DNA of 64,000 nt from Pseudomonas triticicola. GTDB lineage: Bacteria; Pseudomonadota; Gammaproteobacteria; Pseudomonadales; Pseudomonadaceae. Of this stretch, positions 25,740-34,094 are shown in pieces. The stretch is from the NCBI RefSeq assembly GCF_019145375.1, contig NZ_JAHSTX010000001.1:1091001-1155000 (forward strand), written 5' to 3'. The notes under the pieces were generated by a model. That model saw only the letters and a program-made list of their open reading frames with translations. It was not told where the DNA came from and searched no databases. Numbering within the stretch: position 1 is the stretch's first letter; each line of letters opens with the position of its first letter. Position numbers and translations under genes: made by a program.

Positions 25740-27143
25740 ATGGAGCAGCCTGCGGACATTCTGATCATCGGCGGCGGCCTCAGTGGCACGATGCTGGCAG
25801 TGCAATTGCTCCGGTTGCCGGGGCAACGAAAGATTCTCATCATCGAGCCTCGCGCTGAACTGGGCCGGGGCGAGGCTTACAGCGCAGTCGAGTTGGGACA
25901 TACGCTGAACGGCAACGCGGCGCGGATGAGCGTCGACCCGGATAATCCTGATGATCTGACGCAGTGGCTGACCGCGCATATTGCCGGCGGCGGCTGGCCG
26001 GAATCGGCTGAGCAGGACGTGCCGGTCAGTGAGCTGTTTCCGCCGCGTGGCCTGTTCGGGGTCTATGTGCAACAGCGTCTGGCTGAGGCCCGGGCGGTGG
26101 GCGCGCTGCAAGGTTCGAGCGTAGAACACATCTGTGCTGAAGCCGTTGACTTGCAAAGCGGGACCGGCTCAATGCAGCTCACCCTGAGCGATGGCCAGGT
26201 TTTGCGTGGAGCGCAGGCAGTGCTGGCCACCGGCATGTTCCCCGCCGCTCGCACGCCGCAGACGCAGTCCAGTGGCCTTAACGCCGCAGCGCTCGATCCC
26301 TGGGATGTGGCGGCCATGCGCGAACTCGACCCGCAATCCACCGTGCTGATCATCGGCTCCGGTCTGACCATGGTTGATGCCGTGGTATCGCTGGAGCAGG
26401 CCGGGCATCGCGGGCCGATCGAGGTGTTCTCCCGGCATGGCCTGCTGCCGCACGTGCGCCGTCAACCGCCGGCCTGGGTGGATTTTCTGGCGCAGGATCA
26501 CAGCATTCGTACGCCCCGCCAGTTGCTGCGCGAATTGCGTCGACATTGTCGCGACGCAATCGCCCAAGGCATCGACTGGCAGGCGCCGCTGGATACGGTT
26601 CGCGTGCATATCGCGCGGTTGTGGAGTCAGGCGACTGACGTGCAGCGTCGACAATTCGTACGGCATGTACGGCCATGGTGGGAGAGTCATCACCATCGTT
26701 CGCCGCCACTGAGTGCCGAGTTGATCGGACGGCTGCACAAGCAAGGGCGCTTGCGCATTCACGCCGCGTCGTTCAAGGGCATTGAGCCCGGCGCGGGCGA
26801 TGCTGTGGCCATTCGCATCCGTCCGCGGGGTGAGACTGAAACATCTACAGTGAGCGGTGCGGCGCTGATCAACTCCAGCGGTATCGAATACGACTGGCGG
26901 CGAGTCGCACGACCGTTGCCGCAGCAATTGCTGGCGCGGGGGCTGGTACAGCCGGGGCCGCTGGCGCTGGGGATCACAGCAAAGGACGGCGCAGTGGTAA
27001 ATGCCGAAGGGCAGGTGAGCGCTCGGTTGTTCGCCATGGGCCCGCCGTTGCGCGGGATGTGGTGGGAAAGTACGGCGGTGACGGACGTCGCTGCGCAGGC
27101 TAAAGCGTTGGCTCGGCGGTTGGTGGATAGCCCGAAAGATTGA
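25740..27143 (+). CDS. FAD/NAD(P)-binding oxidoreductase
   Basis: A 467-residue flavoprotein. ADILIIGGGLSGTMLAVQLL is the FAD dinucleotide motif. GRGEAYSAVELGHTLNGNAA is typical of the FAD-NAD(P)-binding family related to hydroxyacylglutathione/HI0933-like proteins. A second Rossmann motif STVLIIGSGLTMVDAVVSLE (about 200-220) binds NAD(P)H. The ATG follows the previous stop with no gap. Substrate unknown; in related genomes this family is annotated only generally. Confidence 0.8.
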   Translation: MEQPADILIIGGGLSGTMLAVQLLRLPGQRKILIIEPRAELGRGEAYSAVELGHTLNGNAARMSVDPDNPDDLTQWLTAHIAGGGWPESAEQDVPVSELFPPRGLFGVYVQQRLAEARAVGALQGSSVEHICAEAVDLQSGTGSMQLTLSDGQVLRGAQAVLATGMFPAARTPQTQSSGLNAAALDPWDVAAMRELDPQSTVLIIGSGLTMVDAVVSLEQAGHRGPIEVFSRHGLLPHVRRQPPAWVDFLAQDHSIRTPRQLLRELRRHCRDAIAQGIDWQAPLDTVRVHIARLWSQATDVQRRQFVRHVRPWWESHHHRSPPLSAELIGRLHKQGRLRIHAASFKGIEPGAGDAVAIRIRPRGETETSTVSGAALINSSGIEYDWRRVARPLPQQLLARGLVQPGPLALGITAKDGAVVNAEGQVSARLFAMGPPLRGMWWESTAVTDVAAQAKALARRLVDSPKD

Positions 27144-27160
27144 TGTGTTCTTTCGGGCTT
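27129..27160 (+). terminator. Terminator of the FAD oxidoreductase gene
   Basis: AGCCCGAAAGA and TCTTTCGGGCT form a perfect 11-bp stem with the stop codon in the loop. No long T run follows, only CTTC, so termination may be partial. A REP begins immediately after. Confidence 0.65.
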
Positions 27161-27257
27161 CTTCGCGAGCAGGCTCGCTCCCACAGGGGGAATTTAGGTT
27201 GTGACTACAATTTGCGCCACACCATAAATCCTGTGGGAGCGAGCTTGCTCGCGAAAG
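27161..27257. repeat. Paired REP, inverted then forward
   Basis: TTCGCGAGCAGGCTCGCTCC at the left and GTGGGAGCGAGCTTGCTCGC at the right, about 40 bp apart. The right copy has one change (CTTGC for CCTGC). Confidence 0.88.
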
Positions 27258-27294
27258 CGTCATCTGATTCAACGCCTCTGTTGAATGAAAGACC

Positions 27295-27322
27295 GCTATC
27301 GCTGGCAAGCCAGCTCCCACAT
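27295..27322. repeat. REP of a second family
   Basis: CGCTGGCAAGCCAGCTCCCA follows the paired REP. It has the same CTCCCACA end but a different palindromic core (GCTGGCAAGCCAGC), a variant also common in Pseudomonas. Confidence 0.75.
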
Positions 27323-27345
27323 TGGGTGTGCGTTACGACTTGAAA

Positions 27346-28719
27346 TTACGCGACGACGCGATAGCACGGCACATACGCCGCGCCACCCGGCAACTTCATC
27401 CGGTGCTGGGCGACGAAGGCCTTTAGCAGCGCATCAAGCGGCTGCATGATCGCCGCATCACCACGGATCTGATACGGCCCGTGCTCTTCGATCAGGCGAA
27501 TGCCTTTGTCCTTGACGTTACCGGCGACGATCCCGGAAAACGCCCGACGCAGATTGGCTGCCAGTTCATGCGGTGGCTGGTCGCGATGCAGTTTCAGGTT
27601 GGCCATGTTTTCGTGGGTTGGATCGAACGGGCGCTGGAAGCCCTCATCGATCTTCAACAGCCAATTGAAATGGAACGCATCGTTACGCTCCCGGCGGAAC
27701 TGCTTCACCGCTTTCAGGCCTTGAGTCATCTGCCGCGCCACTTCGGCCGGGTCATCGATGATGATCTCGTAATGCTGCTTCGCTGCTTCGCCGAGGGTCG
27801 CGACGACGAACGCATCCAGCTGTTCCAGATACGGCGCGGCATGCTTCGGCCCGGTGAGGATGACCGGGAAGGGCAGGCCTGCGTTGTCCGGGTGCATCAG
27901 GATGCCGAGCAGGTACAGGAACTCTTCGGCCGTACCGGCGCCGCCCGGGAAAATGATGATGCCGTGGCCGACACGGACGAAGGCTTCCAGACGCTTTTCG
28001 ATGTCCGGCAGGATCACCAGCTCATTGACGATCGGGTTCGGCGCTTCGGCGGCGATGATGCCTGGCTCGGTCAGGCCGAGGTAGCGACCGCCGTGAATGC
28101 GCTGTTTGGCATGGGCAATGGTCGCGCCTTTCATCGGGCCTTTCATCACGCCAGGGCCGCAACCGGTGCAGATGTCGAGGCTGCGCAGGCCCAGTTCGTG
28201 GCCGACTTTCTTGGTGTATTTGTATTCTTCGGTGTTGATCGAGTGGCCACCCCAGCACACCACGATTTTCGGCTCGACGCCCGGGCGCAGGGTGCGCGCG
28301 TTGCGCAGCAGATGGAACACGTAGTCGCTGATGCCTTGGGAATTGCTTAGGTCGATGCGCTGGCTGTCGAGTTCGTTCTCGGTGTAGACGATGTCGCGCA
28401 GGGCGCTGAAGAGCATTTCGCGGGTGCTGGCGATCATCTCGCCGTCGACGAACGCGTCAGCCGGAGCGTTCAGCAGCTCCAGGCGTACACCGCGATCCTG
28501 TTGGTGAATGCGGATTTCGAAGTCCTTGTAGGCTTCGAGGATGGTCTTGGCATTGTCGACATGCGCGCCGGTGTTGAGGATGGCCAGGGCGCACTGGCGG
28601 AAGAGGGTATAGGTGCTGCCGGATCCGGCTTCGCTCAGTTGCTGGACTTCACGTTGAGAAAGGGTTTCCAGACTGCCTTTCGGACTGACCGAGGCATTGA
28701 TTACGTGTCGTTGGGTCAT
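27346..28719 (-). CDS. ppnN: PpnN nucleotide 5'-monophosphate nucleosidase
   Basis: A 457-residue protein that aligns with E. coli PpnN (YgdH, 454 residues) along its length from memory. This enzyme cleaves the N-glycosidic bond of purine and pyrimidine monophosphates and is stimulated by (p)ppGpp in E. coli. The LOG-family core has VCWGGHSI, CTGCGPGVMKGPMKGATIAH and GIIIFPGGAGTAEEFLYLLG, and the C-terminal SHENMANLKLH-like segment reads THENMANLKLHRDQPPHELA. The ATG at 28719 follows AAGGAT. A perfect hairpin lies just upstream in the leader. Confidence 0.95.
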   Translation of the reverse strand: MTQRHVINASVSPKGSLETLSQREVQQLSEAGSGSTYTLFRQCALAILNTGAHVDNAKTILEAYKDFEIRIHQQDRGVRLELLNAPADAFVDGEMIASTREMLFSALRDIVYTENELDSQRIDLSNSQGISDYVFHLLRNARTLRPGVEPKIVVCWGGHSINTEEYKYTKKVGHELGLRSLDICTGCGPGVMKGPMKGATIAHAKQRIHGGRYLGLTEPGIIAAEAPNPIVNELVILPDIEKRLEAFVRVGHGIIIFPGGAGTAEEFLYLLGILMHPDNAGLPFPVILTGPKHAAPYLEQLDAFVVATLGEAAKQHYEIIIDDPAEVARQMTQGLKAVKQFRRERNDAFHFNWLLKIDEGFQRPFDPTHENMANLKLHRDQPPHELAANLRRAFSGIVAGNVKDKGIRLIEEHGPYQIRGDAAIMQPLDALLKAFVAQHRMKLPGGAAYVPCYRVVA

Positions 28720-28736
28720 GCAGTGATCCTTAAAAC

Positions 28737-28766
28737 GATGCCATCCACAACGCAGCGGATGGCATC
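28737..28766 (-). promoter_or_regulatory. Inverted repeat in the ppnN leader
   Basis: GATGCCATCC and GGATGGCATC are perfect 10-bp arms around a 10-bp spacer, ending 18 bp upstream of the ppnN start and just before GTTTTAAGGA. It could be a repressor site or an mRNA hairpin that affects ribosome access or elongation. Confidence 0.6.
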
Positions 28767-28941
28767 CGAATAGTGTGTATCCATGAATGAAGATGGCACG
28801 ATCTGCGTTATATCGCCATGTCCCGTTGGACTTTGAAAAGATGAAAAGGAGCCCCAGCATAGCTAAAACCCGGTGCGATGCGATAATGCGCTGGCGAGTT
28901 TTTTCCGTTGCGCGTTTTGCCACTCAAGGAAGTCATTTTCG

Positions 28942-29469
28942 ATGTTCGAGATTCAGCCGATGGACCCCGCTACCTTTCGTCAGCAGACCCGCCGCAGCAC
29001 GATCATCATCGCCGTGCTGTTTCTGCTGCTGGCCATGCTGTTTTCGTCGGTTGCGGTGGCAGTGTTCGGTGAACCCGACGGGGATAACCTGCGTTTCAAT
29101 GTCGGCGGCGTATTCGTGGCGTTTCTGCTGACGGCGGCGCTGTTGCGCGGGCGTTTCTGGCATCAGACCTGGATGGCCCCGGCGGTGTACAGCTGGCGCC
29201 TCAAGCGAAATCTGATGAGCATCACCAATGTCATGCATCAGGTGACAGCGGCGGTGCAGAACAACGATCCGACGGCGATGAAGGTGTTGCGTTTCTATCA
29301 CCTCGGATTGCTGCAAATGCATGAGCTGGACGGCAACTCCAGCGATCATGGACAACTGCGTGATGAAGTCGAACAGCACAAGGCGCGGATGCAGGCGCAG
29401 GGCCTCGATCCTGACCAGCCACGCTTCGATCCGCAGTGGCTGGAGACGTTGAAACCACCCTCGAGTTAA
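28942..29469 (+). CDS. DUF3087 family membrane protein
   Basis: A 175-residue protein with two N-terminal helices (STIIIAVLFLLLAMLFSSVA; NVGGVFVAFLLTAALLRGRF) and a helical cytosolic part (FYHLGLLQMHELDGNSSDHG). The length and the R-F-Y-H-L-G-L-L-Q-M-H motif match DUF3087. The ATG is preceded by AAGGAAG. Its end overlaps the convergent DUF2784 gene by 4 bp. Confidence 0.8.
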   Translation: MFEIQPMDPATFRQQTRRSTIIIAVLFLLLAMLFSSVAVAVFGEPDGDNLRFNVGGVFVAFLLTAALLRGRFWHQTWMAPAVYSWRLKRNLMSITNVMHQVTAAVQNNDPTAMKVLRFYHLGLLQMHELDGNSSDHGQLRDEVEQHKARMQAQGLDPDQPRFDPQWLETLKPPSS

Positions 29470-29852
29470 AACGGAATACGCCGGGCCCGGCGCAGTTTCC
29501 ACGAGCGCAGCAGTCGTGCGTACACCAACAGGTTGACCGCCAGCACCACGCTGCCGAGGGCCAGTTGAATCTGCGGCGTCAGACCGGCCGGGTAGATGAT
29601 CGGCCAGATGTAGTGCTCAATGAAGCCGCCGGCGTATTCGGTCTGCCCGGCCGCGTGGCGCATGAGGTTTTCCCAATAGGTCAACGGACAAGTCAGGTGC
29701 AATACCTCGACCGCCACGCCCCATGCGGCCGCCGGCAAGTGCAACCACATCAATCGTGGCCAGCGCAGCACCAGCAGCCCGCCGAACAGCACGAACAAGA
29801 TGAAACACAAGTGAAACAGCACCAGCCCGTCGGCGGCGATTCGGTAAAACAT
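29466..29852 (-). CDS. DUF2784 family membrane protein
   Basis: A 128-residue protein with four predicted helices. ADGLVLFHLCFILFVLFGGL and HLTCPLTYWENLMRHAAGQT followed by GGFIEHYIWPIIYP are characteristic of DUF2784. Function unknown. Convergent with and overlapping the DUF3087 gene by 4 bp. Confidence 0.85.
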   Translation of the reverse strand: MFYRIAADGLVLFHLCFILFVLFGGLLVLRWPRLMWLHLPAAAWGVAVEVLHLTCPLTYWENLMRHAAGQTEYAGGFIEHYIWPIIYPAGLTPQIQLALGSVVLAVNLLVYARLLRSWKLRRARRIPF

Positions 29853-29981
29853 GGCGTCTTCCTGACGTAAGGGTGGATGGCGGTATGGTACGCCGCGCGG
29901 GACAAAATTCCTTGGTGAATCCGGGCGCGCAAAAGTGTTCTACCCTTTAACGATCATCAACTGTTTTGAGGTGAGGTGCAC

Positions 29982-30125
29982 ATGGCAACTGAGCAAACGC
30001 GTGCGGAAGATGATGAGCCAACTGAAGAAGAAATCGAGCGGCAAAAGAGGCAGGAAAAAACCTGGAAGCACGATGACAGCCGCGAGCTGTCGGACCGCGA
30101 TCAGGAGCGTCCGCTGAAACCTTGA
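29982..30125 (+). CDS. Small hydrophilic protein
   Basis: A 47-residue, highly charged protein (MATEQTRAEDDEPTEEEIER, ending Q-E-R-P-L-K-P) with a GAGGTGAGG ribosome site. It contains no hydrophobic segment and is probably disordered or a single helix. A good terminator directly follows, so the unit is a complete single-gene transcript. Family not recognised. Confidence 0.65.
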   Translation: MATEQTRAEDDEPTEEEIERQKRQEKTWKHDDSRELSDRDQERPLKP

Positions 30126-30138
30126 ACAGCGCATACAA

Positions 30139-30164
30139 AGAGCCCCGCAGCAGCGGGGCTCTTC
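30139..30164 (+). terminator. Bidirectional terminator
   Basis: AGAGCCCCGC and GCGGGGCTCT form a perfect 10-bp stem with a 4-base loop. It serves the small gene ending at 30125 and the convergent gene ending at 30170; flanking A and T runs are weak. Confidence 0.75.
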
Positions 30165-30169
30165 GCGTT

Positions 30170-30442
30170 TCAGAGGTCTGCCAGCTGCGTGAAGTCCGGG
30201 TAGGTCGCGCGATACCCCAACGTTCGATCGATCCACGCATTGAGCTCATTGACCATCACCGGCGGATGGCCGGGATAACCCTCGAGGGTGCTGCGCAGGG
30301 TGCGTTCGATATCGGGCACGCTGTGCAGGTTTCGGGTCTTGATGTAATGGCCGATAAAACAGTCGAGTTCCAGGCGTTCTGTCTTGGACAGATGGACACA
30401 CTTCAGGCCGCTGACCTGTTTGATTGCAAAATCGTCGCTCAC
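30170..30442 (-). CDS. Hypothetical protein
   Basis: A 90-residue protein starting at a GTG behind AGAGAAATAA. It has KTERLELDCFIGHYIKTRNL and ends with RTLGYRATYPDFTQLADL. It looks helical and soluble. No family recognised. A perfect TGGTATACCA palindrome lies 65 bp upstream. Confidence 0.55.
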   Translation of the reverse strand: MSDDFAIKQVSGLKCVHLSKTERLELDCFIGHYIKTRNLHSVPDIERTLRSTLEGYPGHPPVMVNELNAWIDRTLGYRATYPDFTQLADL

Positions 30443-30506
30443 TTATTTCTCTGCAAGGCTTGAAAGTTGTTGATGGATTCCTGATTTCTTTGACTCTTTG
30501 GTCAAC

Positions 30507-30516
30507 TGGTATACCA
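30507..30516. promoter_or_regulatory. TGGTATACCA palindrome, possible GntR-type operator
   Basis: A perfect 10-bp palindrome in a 263-bp intergenic region, upstream of the gene at 30170-30442. The same core recurs at 51280. Unlike the sites at 51280, 53973 and 54146, it is not followed by TAATA, so it may belong to a different regulator or be chance. Confidence 0.35.
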
Positions 30517-30705
30517 ATCGGAAAGGCGGCGCGCATGCTATCCGCAGCGCGGGAAAATGTATGTATGACTGTCGAAATGTCTGACAGGCGGTTGATTCGC
30601 TCAAACGGCTGTTTTACGGGCGTTGTATCGTGGTTGAAACACTTTTTGTAACGCAGGGGACTCAGTGGCGGCGTTGGTTGATTAACGCAAGGACGGACGG
30701 ATTAT

Positions 30706-31386
30706 TTAGTCGACTCGTTCTATCAATTGCGCACCTTGATTACGCGTATTGCCGACCGCTTTGCCGACTTTGTACCATTCGAAGGCATCACTGGGCTCGC
30801 CTTCAAACAGCAGCATCTGCTCGGCGCGTTCCAATGGCGTAGCCGGATCAAGCCACTCCCGAGCTCGCGCCGAATCGAAGACCACCGGGCGGCGGTCGTG
30901 GATATCGAGCAGGCCGCCCAAGCTGTCAGCGGTGATGATGACGAACCCGTCGTCCTCCCTCGGCGCAACCCCGGGTGCCGGAAACTGGCCGATACCGGCA
31001 CAGAAGACCGGAGCCTGATCCCCCCGACGAATCAACCAGGGCTGTCGGGATTTTTCCCCGGTATCAACCCATTCAAACCAATTGTCGACCGGCACGATCA
31101 GCCGCTGCCGCCAGATCGCCCGGAAGAACGCGCCGTGGGCGACTTTCTCCACCCGAGCATTGATAGGTGGGGCACGATCCTTGGCCCAATGCGGCCGCCA
31201 GCCCCAACGCAAATTATCGGCATGAATGGCCTGTTCGTGCTGATGCAGAACCGCCAGCGCAGTGCTGGGCGCTGCGTTGTAGCGATCCAGTGGCGCATCG
31301 CCAACGTGATTGATCAACGCATCCGGGATGCTCAAGACCGCGACGAAATCGTGAATCCCACGGTACTGGGTGAGTCTTCCGCACAT
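30706..31386 (-). CDS. yedK: SOS response-associated peptidase (HMCES/YedK)
   Basis: A 226-residue SRAP protein. Cys2, directly after the initiator Met (MCGRLTQYRG), is the residue that forms the covalent thiazolidine link with abasic sites in single-stranded DNA. RYNAAPSTALAVL, R-W-G-W-R-P-H-W, PINARVEKVA and NWFEWVDTGEKSRQPWLIRR are the other family motifs; a late His/Glu pair is expected but diverged here (D-I-H-D-R-R-P-V-V). The ATG follows AAGGAGA, leaving Cys at position 2. Confidence 0.93.
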   Translation of the reverse strand: MCGRLTQYRGIHDFVAVLSIPDALINHVGDAPLDRYNAAPSTALAVLHQHEQAIHADNLRWGWRPHWAKDRAPPINARVEKVAHGAFFRAIWRQRLIVPVDNWFEWVDTGEKSRQPWLIRRGDQAPVFCAGIGQFPAPGVAPREDDGFVIITADSLGGLLDIHDRRPVVFDSARAREWLDPATPLERAEQMLLFEGEPSDAFEWYKVGKAVGNTRNQGAQLIERVD

Positions 31387-31584
31387 GGCTGAAATCTCCT
31401 TGAGGAAATTTGAGTCTAGTCGGACCTGCCAATTTGCCGGGCCGGCGACGCACTGAAAGCAGCACCGGAACCAAACCCTGTGTACCTTATCCAACCTGCG
31501 CTCGCGGTTAGCCGCGCAGGGATGGACAAAGGCGATGGAGTTTTGCCATTCGACAACACGACGGCCTCGGCCTCAGGGCAAGAC

Positions 31585-32484
31585 ATGACATCCGGATGCA
31601 AATTTCTTTGTGTTGCGCTCATCGCGCTCGGTCTGGCCGGTTGCATCGCCGCGCCGATCGACATGACCACGCAAACCGAAACGCGCTTGATGGCCCAGGC
31701 CCCTGTACGTTTTTTGCTGACGTTCGATGATGGCCCAAGCGCTTCAGGATGGTGGAATCCCACGGCCACTGTACTCGACAGCCTCAAAAGCAATCCGCTG
31801 CAGGCAGACATCAAAGCCGTGTTTTTCGTGCAGACTCGAGCACCCAGGGCAGGCGACAGCGAGATCGGTCGCAGCCTGATGCATCGTGAACACGCCGAGG
31901 GGCATATTCTCGCTTTCCACACTGCGACTCATTGGCACACCAACCATCGCTCGCTCGATCCGCAGGAACTGGAGCAATCGCTGACCGATGGCAGCGCTGA
32001 CATCGCCGCTATCACCGGGGCGCAGCCCAAGCTGTTGCGCCCACCGTTCTGGAACTACGACAAGCGCACATTTGCGGCCTATCAAAAACACGGCTTGCAT
32101 GTCTTGCTCACGGACCTGAGTGCCAACGACGGCAAGATCTGGGGCTTCAACGCCAGCCCTCGGCGTCGGGCGAACATGCTGCGGCAGTTATCGGAAGTGC
32201 GCGAGCGCATCGCCGTGGGTCAATTGCCGATGGTGGATGGCGTAATTCCGGTCGTGGTGACGTTCCATGACCTCAATCGCTACACTGCGCGGCACACTCG
32301 CGAATATCTGCAGATTCTGCTCGATAGCGCGGCGGCGACCGGGGTCAGACTGGCGGACAAGCCGTTCTACGACAATCATGCCGCACTGGAAAAAGCCGCG
32401 TTGGCGCGTACGGTTCAGCAAAGCACTGAGCCGGTGAATCTGCCCGGTATGTGGAACTGGATCTGGGATCACGACGCGCATTGA
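31585..32484 (+). CDS. Polysaccharide deacetylase (NodB) lipoprotein
   Basis: A protein of about 299 residues. The lipoprotein signal (CKFLCVALIALGLAGC) places it in the envelope. The NodB fold starts with RFLLTFDDGPSASG (catalytic T-F-D-D) and ILAFHTATHWHTNH (metal-binding H-x(3-4)-H), then LLRPPFWNYDKR. It should remove N-acetyl groups from a cell-envelope polysaccharide or peptidoglycan. Earlier in-frame ATGs (31480, 31522) would bury the signal peptide, so I chose 31585. Confidence 0.85.
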   Translation: MTSGCKFLCVALIALGLAGCIAAPIDMTTQTETRLMAQAPVRFLLTFDDGPSASGWWNPTATVLDSLKSNPLQADIKAVFFVQTRAPRAGDSEIGRSLMHREHAEGHILAFHTATHWHTNHRSLDPQELEQSLTDGSADIAAITGAQPKLLRPPFWNYDKRTFAAYQKHGLHVLLTDLSANDGKIWGFNASPRRRANMLRQLSEVRERIAVGQLPMVDGVIPVVVTFHDLNRYTARHTREYLQILLDSAAATGVRLADKPFYDNHAALEKAALARTVQQSTEPVNLPGMWNWIWDHDAH

Positions 32485-32589
32485 ATGGCATGAGTGAGTT
32501 GTGACCGGCTTGGCATTCTCAAGCGGGCAATAAACACACCGTGGTTCTATGCTCGATGGATCGATTCTCCGCCTGTGAGGCGCCCGTCC

Positions 32590-32832
32590 ATGCTTGCCAT
32601 TGCCGATATCTGCCGGATCGTCGAGTCAGGCTTCCCCACGTTCAAGTGTGATTGCACACCGACCCGACAAGGTCTGTTGCGGATCAAGGTGTATGAGCCG
32701 GGCAGTGGGCGTGTCGAGTTGTTGCTAGACGGCGTTTCTCCCGAGCATCTGGTGACGATTCGCGATATTTCAAATTTCATTGGTGAGTTGCGCACGGAAA
32801 TCAGCGCCGGTCGCCGGGCTTTCGCCGGCTGA
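32590..32832 (+). CDS. DUF1652 family protein
   Basis: An 80-residue protein. ICRIVESGFPTFKCDCTPTR and LLLDGVSPEHLVTIRDISNF with G-E-L-R-T-E-I match DUF1652, a small family abundant in Pseudomonas. The ATG at 32590 has GTGAGG upstream; an in-frame ATG at 32494 is less likely. Function unknown. Confidence 0.8.
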   Translation: MLAIADICRIVESGFPTFKCDCTPTRQGLLRIKVYEPGSGRVELLLDGVSPEHLVTIRDISNFIGELRTEISAGRRAFAG

Positions 32833-32835
32833 TTG

Positions 32836-33198
32836 TCATAAACGCCGTTGAAAGGCCTGCACGATGCGCCGTGTCGCGTCATTGGTTTCAAGATTGTGCA
32901 CGGCATCGAGCGGGTACCAGATGCAGTCGACGATTTCGTTCTGCGGGCGCACATCGTCGAGGTTGACCACCGAAGCCTCGTACACATGATGCCGCGTACT
33001 GCCCGCCTGAAAATCCATCAGGTACAGGACGTCCTCCGCATTGAGCCCGGTTTCCTCCTGCAACTCGCGCACGGCTGCCGCCGCACGGGTTTCCCCGGGT
33101 TCGACCTTGCCGCCGGGCAATGACCAGTGATGGCGGGGTTTGCGTACCAGGAGGATATGGCGATCCTGCTCGCAAATGACGGTAGCGCGTACTTTCAT
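32836..33198 (-). CDS. NUDIX hydrolase
   Basis: A 120-residue NUDIX protein. The full NUDIX box [20 protein letters not shown] followed by E-T-G-L binds the metal that hydrolyses nucleoside diphosphate-X substrates. W-S-L-P-G precedes it, as in MutT-like members. The ATG at 33198 gives a normal-length protein; the open extension to 33324 has no NUDIX-like features. Convergent with the DUF1652 gene. Confidence 0.9.
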   Translation of the reverse strand: MKVRATVICEQDRHILLVRKPRHHWSLPGGKVEPGETRAAAAVRELQEETGLNAEDVLYLMDFQAGSTRHHVYEASVVNLDDVRPQNEIVDCIWYPLDAVHNLETNDATRRIVQAFQRRL

Positions 33199-33344
33199 GA
33201 TTGCCCTGTTGATGCGTGTCATAAATCTGTAATCAAACTGCAATATTCGAGCCGCAGGCGGATTTAAAGGTTCCCTCTTGATTCGGAGCCATTTGCGTAG
33301 CAAAAAGTGCCAGTGAATTGACATGTGCCAGGGTGAATCCCTGT

Positions 33345-33371
33345 TTACACCGCAGCGGGGAGCGGGTGTAA
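33345..33371. promoter_or_regulatory. Inverted repeat TTACACC/GGTGTAA upstream of the small gene
   Basis: Perfect 7-bp arms separated by 13 bp lie about 45 bp before the start at 33417. It may be a regulator site or a leader hairpin. No known consensus recognised. Confidence 0.4.
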
Positions 33372-33416
33372 GGTAAGCCCGTACACCGAAAACACCGTTG
33401 ACGAATGGAGGTGCTC

Positions 33417-33614
33417 ATGAGCATTCCAATGCTGAACAAGCTGCACATGAACGGTTATGACGTGCTTAGCGTGAACAACGGCCCATGGCGGGTTTGCACT
33501 CAGGGTGACCGGTTGGCGTCATTCACCAGCAGGGAGGAGGCGATGGCCTATGCGGCGGCGCTTCCTGGTTACAAGCAACGCGCCAAGCGGGTGCAAAGCC
33601 AGAACGTGAGTTGA
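33417..33614 (+). CDS. Small hypothetical protein
   Basis: A 65-residue protein with a strong ribosome site (GGAGGTGCTC before ATG). GPWRVCTQGDRLASFTSREE and then A-M-A-Y-A-A-A-L-P form a strand-turn-helix pattern like that of the gene at 14254. Function unknown. An inverted repeat lies upstream and a terminator downstream, so it is a complete one-gene unit. Confidence 0.65.
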   Translation: MSIPMLNKLHMNGYDVLSVNNGPWRVCTQGDRLASFTSREEAMAYAAALPGYKQRAKRVQSQNVS

Positions 33615-33630
33615 CGCGTTATAACGAAAG

Positions 33631-33658
33631 AGCCCCGGTTTCGACCGGGGCTTCTTGT
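33631..33658. terminator. Bidirectional terminator
   Basis: AGCCCCGGT and ACCGGGGCT form a perfect 9-bp stem around TTCG, followed by TCTTGTTT. It serves the convergent genes ending at 33614 and 33671. Confidence 0.8.
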
Positions 33659-33670
33659 TTGGATCAGGAG

Positions 33671-33910
33671 TCAGTGCACCTTGATTCGGCTGATGGTCCG
33701 GGCTTTTACCTCCTTGGCATAGATCTGCAATCTCTCTTCGTCGTTTTGCAGGATTTCGCAAGACCGCAACACGGTCTGGGCGTCTGCCTCATTGCCGGAT
33801 TTGCGCAGTTGTTCAGCAATGCGCTTGAGATCGACCGCCGACCACCTCAGGTCCGACGCCACGCTTTGCAAATCCCGTTGAAGTTCGTGTTCGTATTCAT
33901 TGAGCCGCAT
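33671..33910 (-). CDS. Small helical hypothetical protein
   Basis: A 79-residue protein starting at the ATG at 33910, directly behind GGAGGTGATC, one of the best ribosome sites in the window. The open frame extends upstream to 34012, but the site decides the start. The product (YEHELQRDLQSVASDLRWSA; EQLRKSGNEADAQTVLRSCE) looks like a helical hairpin. Function unknown. Confidence 0.65.
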   Translation of the reverse strand: MRLNEYEHELQRDLQSVASDLRWSAVDLKRIAEQLRKSGNEADAQTVLRSCEILQNDEERLQIYAKEVKARTISRIKVH

Positions 33911-34094
33911 GATCACCTCCAGAACATTCTCGGTAGAAAAGAGTAGTCGCATTTTTGCAGATGCAGCCAGGTCATCTGACGCCCGGCTGAACGTATGTGA
34001 AAAATTGTCCAATCGCCGCTAGCAGCGGGGTGCCACGATGGATGTGCGAGCGGTTAAACGGTACATTCACGTTTTTTCATTACAGGTAAACAGC

